DNA of 38,812 nucleotides from Mesorhizobium sp. WSM3626 (GTDB taxonomy: Bacteria > Pseudomonadota > Alphaproteobacteria > Rhizobiales > Rhizobiaceae): the NCBI RefSeq assembly GCF_000513935.1, contig NZ_AZUY01000004.1, forward strand, positions 1-38,812, in the 5' to 3' direction. A model generated the notes under the pieces. It did not search any database. It saw only the letters and a program-made list of their open reading frames with translations, and was not told the origin of the DNA. A program made the translations under genes and the position numbers. Below, piece by piece: positions 32,947 through 38,812 of the stretch (its first letter is position 1; the number at the start of each line of letters is the position of its first letter).

Positions 32947-33987
32947 ATGCCCCGGAAAATAGCGATCATTGGCGACAACTTCATGCTGCCGGAGGTGTTT
33001 CGCGCCAAAATCGAGAAGGTTGTCAGTGGCGACCTCGACATCAGGACCTTGCAGACGGCCTGGCCCGACGAGCCGATGGAGTTCGGCAATCCGGTGCTAG
33101 GCCTCGACAAGGTCAAGGAATATTTCGGCCATCCCGACGAGGTCGTCGACTTCATCGGCGACGCCGAAATCCTCGTCACCCAGCTTGCGCCTCTGTCGGA
33201 AGGCATGATGCGGCGCCTGCCATCGCTCAAACTGGTCGCGGTGTCGCGCGGCGGCCCGATCAACATCGACATGGCCGCCGCCAAGACGCACGGCATCACC
33301 GTGGTCAATGTGCCCGGCCGGAACGCCACTGCCGTGGCCGAGTTCACCATCGGCGCCATCCTTGCCGAGACGCGCCTGATCCGGGTCGGCCACGAAGCCC
33401 TGCGCAAGGGGGAATGGCGCGGCGATCTCTACCGCGCCGACCGCACCGGCCGTGAACTCGGTGAAATGACCGTCGGCGTCGTCGGCTATGGCAATATCGG
33501 CACGAAAGTGGTGCGCCTGCTGCGTGCCTTCGGCTGCCATGTCCTGGTCAGCGATCCCTATGTGCAGCTGAGCGCCGAGGATCGCAACGCCGGCGTCGAA
33601 CTGGTTGCGCTCGACGATCTCCTGTCGCGCTCCGATGTGGTTACGCTGCATTCGCGTGTGACCGGGGAAACACGCGGCCTGATCGGCAAGGACACCATCG
33701 CGCGGATGAAGCCGGGGGTGATCTTCGTCAACACGGCGCGTGGCCCATTGGTCGACTATGACGCGCTTTACGAAGCGCTGGTTTCGGGGCAGATCGCCAG
33801 CGCGATGCTGGAGACCTTCGCGGTCGAGCCGGTGCCCTCGGACTGGCCGCTGCTGCAGCTTCCCAATGTGACGCTGACGCCGCATATCGCCGGCGCCTCG
33901 GTGCGCACCGTGACCTATGCCGCCGAGCAGGCCGCCGAGGAAGTACGCCGCTACCTGGCCGGCCTGCCTCCGGTCAATCCGTGCTGA
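32947..33987 (+). CDS. D-2-hydroxyacid dehydrogenase family protein
   Basis: The 346-residue protein has the NAD-binding motif VGVVGYGNIGTKVVRLLRAFG and the catalytic residues of the family: Arg in AVSRGGPIN, Glu in AMLETFAVEP and His in LTPHIAGAS. The family oxidises 2-hydroxyacids or reduces 2-oxoacids. The ATG at 32947 is ten bases after eryA. In the standard erythritol pathway there is no step for this enzyme, so it may act on a tetronate or phosphotetronate. PdxB, a relative, oxidises 4-phosphoerythronate, but this is only an analogy. Confidence 0.85.
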   Translation: MPRKIAIIGDNFMLPEVFRAKIEKVVSGDLDIRTLQTAWPDEPMEFGNPVLGLDKVKEYFGHPDEVVDFIGDAEILVTQLAPLSEGMMRRLPSLKLVAVSRGGPINIDMAAAKTHGITVVNVPGRNATAVAEFTIGAILAETRLIRVGHEALRKGEWRGDLYRADRTGRELGEMTVGVVGYGNIGTKVVRLLRAFGCHVLVSDPYVQLSAEDRNAGVELVALDDLLSRSDVVTLHSRVTGETRGLIGKDTIARMKPGVIFVNTARGPLVDYDALYEALVSGQIASAMLETFAVEPVPSDWPLLQLPNVTLTPHIAGASVRTVTYAAEQAAEEVRRYLAGLPPVNPC

Positions 33988-34033
33988 GAGCGATGGCCAT
34001 GATGCGAGAATCCGGCAGCGGGGTGACGGCGAG

Positions 34034-35551
34034 ATGAGCGTCGGCCCTGACATCGTCGACCTCTTCGTCATTGGCGGCGGCGTCAACGGCGCCGGCATCG
34101 CGCGCGATGCCGCCGGCCGCGGGCTTTCAGTCATCCTGTGCGAAAAGGACGATCTCGCCGAAGGCACCAGTTCGCGCTCGGGCAAGCTCGTCCATGGCGG
34201 TCTGCGCTACCTCGAATATTACGAGTTCCGCCTGGTGCGCGAGGCGCTGATCGAGCGCGAGGTGCTGCTGGAATCGGCGCCGCACATCATCTGGCCGATG
34301 CGCTTCGTGCTGCCGCACAGCCCCGATGACCGGCCGGCATGGTTGGTGCGGCTCGGCCTGTTCCTCTACGATCATCTCGGCGGCCGCAAGCGGCTGCCCG
34401 CCACCCGTACGCTCGACCTGCGCACCGCGCCCGAGGGTGCGCCGATCAAGGACAGTTTCAAGCGCGGCTTCGAATATTCCGATTGTTGGGTCGACGATGC
34501 CCGCCTTGTCGTCATCAATGCGCTCGACGCCGCCGAACGGGGAGCGAAGGTCTTCACCCGCACCGCATGCACCGCCGCCCGCCGAGAGGGCGGCCTCTGG
34601 GTCGTCGAGATGCGTGACGTCAGGACCGGCATCAAGACCAGTGTGCGGGCCCGCGCGCTGATCAATGCCGCCGGTCCCTGGGTCAACGACATCGTCAATC
34701 GCGTTGCCGGCCAGAATTCCAGGCGTAATGTCCGCCTCGTCAAGGGCAGCCATATCGTCGTGCCCAAGTTCTGGGAGGGAAGGCAAGCCTATCTCGTCCA
34801 GAACAGCGACAAGCGCGTCATCTTCATCAATCCCTACCAGAACGATCTCGCGCTGATCGGAACCACCGACATTCCCTACGAAGGCCGGCCGGAGGATGTG
34901 ACGGCGGATGAGAGCGAGATCGATTACCTCATCAAAGTGGTCAACCGCTATTTCAAGCGCGGCCTTGCGCGCAACGATGTGGTCTATTCCTTCTCCGGCG
35001 TCAGGCCGCTCTATGACGACAACGCCGACAATCCCAGCGCGGTGACCCGCGACTATATTTTCGAACTCGACGCGCCGGATGCGCAGGCGCCGCTGCTCTC
35101 CGTCTTCGGCGGCAAGATCACCACCTTCCGCAAACTGGCCGAGCACGCGCTGGACAGGATCGCGCCGTTCTTTCCGAAGATGGGCAAAGCGTGGACCGCA
35201 AAGGCGCATCTGCCCGGCGGCGATATCGCCAATGCCGATTTCGAACAGTTCCTCGGCGACCTCGCGAATGAGTATCCATGGATGCCGGCATCGCTGCTCA
35301 AGCATTACGGCCGGCTCTACGGCACCAGGACGCGGTCCGTGGTCGGCGGCGCCCGTTCGCTCGCCGCACTGGGGCGGTGCTTCGGCAGGGATTTCTTCGA
35401 GCGCGAGGCGAACTACCTCTTTGAACGGGAATGGGCGGAAGACGCGGCCGACATTCTCGAACGGCGCACCAAGCATGGCCTGCATCTGTCCGCCGAGGAG
35501 AAGTCGGCCTTCGAGCATTGGTGCGCGACCCGGCAGGCGAGGGCAGGCTGA
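34034..35551 (+). CDS. eryB: FAD-dependent erythritol-phosphate dehydrogenase, GlpD-like
   Basis: The 505-residue protein belongs to the glycerol-3-phosphate dehydrogenase family. It has the FAD motif FVIGGGVNGAGIARDAAGRG, the GTSSRSGKLVHGGLRYLEYYEF region and the C-terminal VFGGKITTFRKLAEHAL. In an operon with eryA and eryC it most probably oxidises the erythritol phosphate to a tetrulose phosphate, passing electrons to quinone at the membrane. The ATG at 34034 marks the start of homology. A true GlpD would be nearly the same in sequence, and only context separates them. Confidence 0.82.
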   Translation: MSVGPDIVDLFVIGGGVNGAGIARDAAGRGLSVILCEKDDLAEGTSSRSGKLVHGGLRYLEYYEFRLVREALIEREVLLESAPHIIWPMRFVLPHSPDDRPAWLVRLGLFLYDHLGGRKRLPATRTLDLRTAPEGAPIKDSFKRGFEYSDCWVDDARLVVINALDAAERGAKVFTRTACTAARREGGLWVVEMRDVRTGIKTSVRARALINAAGPWVNDIVNRVAGQNSRRNVRLVKGSHIVVPKFWEGRQAYLVQNSDKRVIFINPYQNDLALIGTTDIPYEGRPEDVTADESEIDYLIKVVNRYFKRGLARNDVVYSFSGVRPLYDDNADNPSAVTRDYIFELDAPDAQAPLLSVFGGKITTFRKLAEHALDRIAPFFPKMGKAWTAKAHLPGGDIANADFEQFLGDLANEYPWMPASLLKHYGRLYGTRTRSVVGGARSLAALGRCFGRDFFEREANYLFEREWAEDAADILERRTKHGLHLSAEEKSAFEHWCATRQARAG

Positions 35552-35595
35552 TGGCGCTCACTGCCCCTATTTCGGCGACAGCGTTGAAGGGATAG
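35551..35595 (+). CDS. 14-residue coupling ORF between eryB and eryC
   Basis: An ATG that shares its A with the eryB stop opens MALTAPISATALKG and ends in TAG five bases before the TTG start of eryC. It contains the eryC ribosome site (GAAGGG). It probably serves re-initiation only. Confidence 0.35.
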   Translation: MALTAPISATALKG

Positions 35596-35600
35596 CGACC

Positions 35601-36542
35601 TTGGCCTTCACGCTCTCCCTCAACACCAATCCGCTGGTCAACCGCTTCGCGGAGCCCGACGATCTGATCGACACCATCGCCTATGGCATCGGCATCAGGG
35701 ACGTTCAACTCACGCACGAATTCGTCAATCCAGGCTGGCCCGCGGCGACGATCGTCAAATTCGTCCGCCTGTTCCGCAACGCCTTGAACCGCACCGGCGT
35801 GCGCGTCACCTCCGGCATGACTGGTCCCTACGGCCGGCTCAACCATTTCGGCCATCCCGATGCCGATGTGCGCCGCTACTATGTCGACTGGTTCAAGACC
35901 TTTGCCGATATCTCGGCCGAGCTTGGCGCTAGCGGCATGGGCACGCAGTTCGCCATTTTCACGCATCGCGACTTCGACGACGCCGCCCGCCGCGCGCGTC
36001 TGTTCGACATTGCGCTGGACTGCTGGCGCGAGGTCGCCGAACACGCCCGGGCGGCAGGCCTGACCTACCTGTTCTGGGAGCCGATGTCGGTTGGCCGCGA
36101 GTTCGGCCACACGATCGAGAATTGCCGGATGCTGCAGGATGCGATCGATGCCGCCGGCATGGCCATTCCACTGGAGATGATGGTCGACATCGACCATGGC
36201 GACGTGACCTCCTCCAACCCGGCCGATATCGATCCCTATGCCTGGGCCGAGGCGTTCCCCCGCAAATCACCGATCATCCACGTCAAGCAGTCGTCGATGA
36301 ACAAGGGCGGCCACTGGCCGTTCACGTCAGCCCACAACAAGGACGGCCGCATCACGCCTGAGAAGCTGCTGGAGACGGTGCGCCGCGGCGGCGGCTCCGA
36401 CAACGAGATCTGCCTCGAACTGTCGTTCCGCGAGCGCGAGCCGGTCGACCATCAGGTGGTCGCCATGATCCGCGAGTCGGTCGACTATTGGGCACCCTTC
36501 ATCGAGACCGGCAGGCCTGGCCTGCTGCCGAAAGCCGGATAG
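35601..36542 (+). CDS. eryC: Tetrulose-phosphate racemase/epimerase
   Basis: The 313-residue TIM-barrel protein has segments that I recognise from Brucella EryC: SLNTNPLVNRFAEPDDLI, VRVTSGMTGPYGRLNHFGH, FWEPMSVGREFG, MMVDIDHGDVTS and EICLELSFREREP. These supply the metal-binding Glu, Asp and His of the AP-endonuclease-2-type sugar isomerases. In Brucella EryC racemises tetrulose-4-phosphate on the way to erythrose-4-phosphate. The TTG at 35601 is the only start near the beginning of homology, with GAAGGG upstream. A convergent aldolase gene follows beyond a strong hairpin. Confidence 0.9.
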   Translation: MAFTLSLNTNPLVNRFAEPDDLIDTIAYGIGIRDVQLTHEFVNPGWPAATIVKFVRLFRNALNRTGVRVTSGMTGPYGRLNHFGHPDADVRRYYVDWFKTFADISAELGASGMGTQFAIFTHRDFDDAARRARLFDIALDCWREVAEHARAAGLTYLFWEPMSVGREFGHTIENCRMLQDAIDAAGMAIPLEMMVDIDHGDVTSSNPADIDPYAWAEAFPRKSPIIHVKQSSMNKGGHWPFTSAHNKDGRITPEKLLETVRRGGGSDNEICLELSFREREPVDHQVVAMIRESVDYWAPFIETGRPGLLPKAG

Positions 36543-36547
36543 AAATC

Positions 36548-36574
36548 GGACAGGAGCCGATGCGGCTCCTGTCC
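36548..36574. terminator. Bidirectional terminator between eryC and fba
   Basis: GGACAGGAGCCG-ATG-CGGCTCCTGTCC is a perfect 12-bp stem with a three-base loop, centred between two convergent genes. It would fold in both transcripts. The T-tract is poor on the plus strand and short on the minus strand. Confidence 0.75.
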
Positions 36575-36597
36575 ATGAAATGCAAACCGGATCGAAC

Positions 36598-37662
36598 TCA
36601 GGCGAATTTCGGATCGAGGCTGCCCGACTTGTAGCGCTTGGCCATTTCCGAGACCGGGAGCGGCTTGATCTTCGGCGCATTGCCGGCGGTGCCGAATTGC
36701 TCGAAGCGCTCCTTGCAGAGCTTCCTCATCGCCGCCATCGCCGGCGTCAGGTATTTGCGCGGATCGAACTCGCTCGGGTTTTCGGTCAGCACCTTGCGGA
36801 TCGCGCCGGTCAACGCCATGCGGTTGTCGGTGTCGATGTTGATCTTGCGCACGCCATGCTTGATGCCGCGCTGGATCTCTTCCACCGGCACGCCCCAGGT
36901 CGGCTTCATTTGGCCGCCATATTTGTTGATGATCTCCTGCAGGTCCTCCGGCACCGAGGATGAGCCGTGCATGACCAGGTGCATGTTCGGCAGCCGGCGG
37001 TGGATCTCCTCGATGACATTCATGGCCAGAACCGCGCCGTCGGGCTTGCGCGAGAATTTATAGGCGCCGTGGCTGGTGCCCATGGCCACCGCCAGCGCAT
37101 CGACATGAGTGTCGCGCACGAACTGCTCGGCCTGCACCGGATCGGTCAAGAGCTGGTCGTGGCTGATCGCGCCTTCGACGCCGTGGCCGTCTTCCTGTTC
37201 GCCGCCGCCGCTCTCGAGCGAGCCCAGCACGCCGATCTCGCCTTCCACCGACACGCCACCCCAATGCGCCATGTCGACCACACGCCGTGTGATACCGGAA
37301 TTATAGGCATAGTCGGCCGGCGACTTGCCGTCTTCCTTCAGCGAACCGTCCATCATCACCGAGGTGAAGCCGTACTGGATCGCGGTGACGCAGGTGGCTT
37401 CGTTGTTGCCGTGGTCGAGATGCATGCAGACCGGGATGTCGGGATGGATTTCGACCAGCGCGTCGATCAGCTTGGCCAGCACCACGTCATTGGCGTAGGC
37501 GCGCGCACCGCGGCTTGCCTGCAGGATGACCGGCGACTTGGTCTCCTCCGCGGCCTCCATGATGGCCAGGCCCTGTTCCATGTTGTTCATGTTGAAGGCC
37601 GGCACGCCATAGCCGTATTCGGCGGCGTGATCGAGCAATTGTCTCAATGTGATGCGAGCCAA
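36598..37662 (-). CDS. fba: Class II fructose-bisphosphate aldolase
   Basis: The 354-residue protein is a zinc-dependent aldolase close to rhizobial CbbA/Fba. The metal ligands are visible in [27 protein letters not shown] and VMHGSSS, and the phosphate-binding [10 protein letters not shown] near the end. It splits fructose-1,6-bisphosphate and can usually also join erythrose-4-phosphate and dihydroxyacetone phosphate. The start is a TTG at 37662 with GGGAG eight bases before it. It faces eryC and is divergent from the DeoR gene. Whether it is the sole aldolase of the organism or specific to this locus is unknown. Confidence 0.93.
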   Translation of the reverse strand: MARITLRQLLDHAAEYGYGVPAFNMNNMEQGLAIMEAAEETKSPVILQASRGARAYANDVVLAKLIDALVEIHPDIPVCMHLDHGNNEATCVTAIQYGFTSVMMDGSLKEDGKSPADYAYNSGITRRVVDMAHWGGVSVEGEIGVLGSLESGGGEQEDGHGVEGAISHDQLLTDPVQAEQFVRDTHVDALAVAMGTSHGAYKFSRKPDGAVLAMNVIEEIHRRLPNMHLVMHGSSSVPEDLQEIINKYGGQMKPTWGVPVEEIQRGIKHGVRKINIDTDNRMALTGAIRKVLTENPSEFDPRKYLTPAMAAMRKLCKERFEQFGTAGNAPKIKPLPVSEMAKRYKSGSLDPKFA

Positions 37663-37818
37663 CGATTAGTCTCCCGTATCTGGTTTCAAACCTGTGGTTG
37701 CGGGCTGTCCGCGCATCGTTCAGCCCACCGATGCTTCTGGCCGGAATTCCGCGCAACCGCAACCGTGACAGACCGTCCCGGCAGCAATTCTTGTTACAGC
37801 GGCGCGATAAAAGCCGGC

Positions 37819-37862
37819 GAAATATCCCAGTGAAATATCTCATTATCACAAAAATTATGATA
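37819..37862. promoter_or_regulatory. Candidate DeoR/EryD operator region
   Basis: GAAATATC occurs twice, 13 bp apart (37819 and 37832). TATCA (37844-37848) and TGATA (37858-37862) form an inverted repeat around nine AT-rich bases. The half-sites match those in front of eryD at 24698. The region lies between the divergent fba and DeoR genes. Confidence 0.4.
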
Positions 37863-37934
37863 CATGCGCGGCAATGTCTGTTATGTCTTGGTTCGATCAA
37901 GGAGCCTGGCTTCTGCGTTGGCGGGTCGGCGAGA

Positions 37935-38705
37935 ATGAAGAGCGACAACAGACGGCAAGGCATCATGGACTTCCTGGTGGACGCCGGCGCGGCAAGCGTC
38001 GACGATCTCGCCTCGCGTTTTGGCGTCTCCAGGATGACCGTGCACCGCGACTTGGACGAGCTCGAGGAGAGTGGCTTCCTGCGCAAGGTGCGCGGCGGCG
38101 CCTCGATACAGCCGAGCAGCCTCTTCGAGAGCGATTTCCGCTACCGGCAGAAGCAGGCGATTGGGGAAAAAGTGCGCCTTGCGGCGGCGGCCGTGGCCAT
38201 GATCGAACCCGGCCAGACGGTCATCATCGACGACGGCTCGACGGCGGGGGGTATCGCGCGGCATCTCGCCGATCTCAAGCCGCTGACGGTGATCACCAAC
38301 AACCTCGCCGTCATCCAGGATTTGGCCGGTGCCGGAGGCATCAACCTGATCGCGCTCGGCGGCCAATACTCGAAGAAATTCCATGGCTTCTTCGGCCTGC
38401 TCGCGGAGGCTTCGCTGCGATCGCTGCGCGCTGATGTCGCCTTCCTGTCCTCATCCGCCATCCACGGCGCCTCCGCCTTCCATCAGGACCAGGAAGTGGT
38501 GCAGGCCAAGCGGCTGATGATGGCCGCGGCGACCCGCAAATACCTGCTGGTCGATCACGGCAAGTTTGGCCGCAGCGCGCTGCATTTCCTGACCGATCTC
38601 AAGGCATTCGATGCCGTCTTCACCGGACGCGAGCCGGAGCCCGGGATGCGCGCGACGCTGGATGCGGCCGGGGTTTCGCTGACGGTGGTCGCCGACAAGG
38701 ATTGA
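37935..38705 (+). CDS. DeoR-family regulator (EryR-like)
   Basis: The 256-residue protein has a DeoR helix-turn-helix (RRQGIMDFLVDAGAASVDDLASRFGVSRMTVHRDLDEL) and a sugar-phosphate sensor domain with IIDDGSTAGGIARHL and TVITNNLAVI. Rhizobial erythritol loci have a DeoR gene, eryR, directly in front of tpiB and rpiB, and the same order starts here. The ATG at 37935 marks the start of the DNA-binding domain; the frame is open back to 37698 without family features. The ribosome site is weak. It probably controls the isomerase genes that follow. Confidence 0.87.
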   Translation: MKSDNRRQGIMDFLVDAGAASVDDLASRFGVSRMTVHRDLDELEESGFLRKVRGGASIQPSSLFESDFRYRQKQAIGEKVRLAAAAVAMIEPGQTVIIDDGSTAGGIARHLADLKPLTVITNNLAVIQDLAGAGGINLIALGGQYSKKFHGFFGLLAEASLRSLRADVAFLSSSAIHGASAFHQDQEVVQAKRLMMAAATRKYLLVDHGKFGRSALHFLTDLKAFDAVFTGREPEPGMRATLDAAGVSLTVVADKD

Positions 38706-38723
38706 GGATCAAGGAGAGTACGC

Positions 38724-38812
38724 GTGGTTTACTGGGTCGGTACAAGCTGGAAGATGAACAAGACGCTCGCCGAGGCGCTTGATTTTGCCGGGGCGCTGGC
38801 CGGCTTCGTGCC
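38724..38812 (+). CDS. tpiB: Triose-phosphate-isomerase family protein, TpiB/EryH type (cut by window end)
   Basis: A GTG at 38724 with AAGGAG upstream opens a frame that runs off the window after 29 codons. The start WVGTSWKMNKTLAEAL has the TIM Asn and Lys motif (W-K-M-N-K), with TSW in place of the GNW of housekeeping enzymes, as in the Brucella/rhizobial erythritol isomerase. It follows the DeoR gene by 18 bases. The partner rpiB/eryI is expected just outside. Confidence 0.82.
   Translation, partial: MVYWVGTSWKMNKTLAEALDFAGALAGFV

Noticed and set aside
1..38812. tRNA, rRNA, prophage or integrative-element boundaries
   Set aside because: No cloverleaf, rRNA core sequence, integrase or attachment repeat was recognised; only the transposase fragment at the left edge is mobile-element related.

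Overview
The window is high-GC, densely packed chromosomal DNA from an alphaproteobacterium of the Rhizobiales, most probably Mesorhizobium or a close relative. The reasons are an eryA/B/C/D-type tetritol locus followed by a DeoR regulator and a TpiB-type isomerase, a short second FtsZ without a C-terminal tail, many ABC importers, and a palindromic intergenic element of a type I associate with rhizobia. Species is inferred from recognised protein families, not from any search.

Left edge (1-390): the last 69 codons of an IS5-type transposase. Region A (391-9908): an apparent cell-wall sugar/peptide salvage regulon. On the minus strand lie a second MurA, a BadF/NagK-type sugar kinase, MurQ, and a complete oligopeptide-type ABC importer (binding protein, two permeases, fused double ATPase). 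A divergent RpiR/MurR-type regulator faces them. Two perfect 15-bp palindromes, one before murA/rpiR and one before murQ, each lie 8-9 bp from a TTGAC -35 box and probably define the regulon. A 26-codon leader ORF and four exact 24-bp repeats flank murQ.

Region B (9915-14465): a glutamine-synthetase-like gamma-glutamyl ligase, a GntR/FCD regulator and an N,N-dimethylformamidase-like hydrolase, all on the minus strand; together they suggest amide hydrolysis followed by amine capture. Region C (14906-16982): a short FtsZ paralogue and a methyltransferase whose expected start codon looks lost.

Region D (17140-23719): a LacI regulator, a CUT1-type sugar ABC importer and a cytoplasmic GH63/MGH1-like glycoside hydrolase, probably for uptake and intracellular cleavage of a small glycoside. 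The two permease genes are joined by three tandem copies of a ribosome-binding-site/ATG module. An MgtC-family membrane protein with a GC-rich, structured leader follows on the minus strand.

Region E (24725-38812): an erythritol-type locus. It has EryD (SorC family), a five-gene importer with two dissimilar ATPases, EryA kinase, an extra D-2-hydroxyacid dehydrogenase, EryB, EryC, a convergent class II fructose-bisphosphate aldolase, a DeoR regulator and the start of a TpiB/EryH-type isomerase cut by the window end. The likely flow is polyol uptake, phosphorylation, oxidation to a tetrulose phosphate and isomerisation to erythrose-4-phosphate, which the aldolase could join to dihydroxyacetone phosphate.

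No tRNA, rRNA or CRISPR array was seen.
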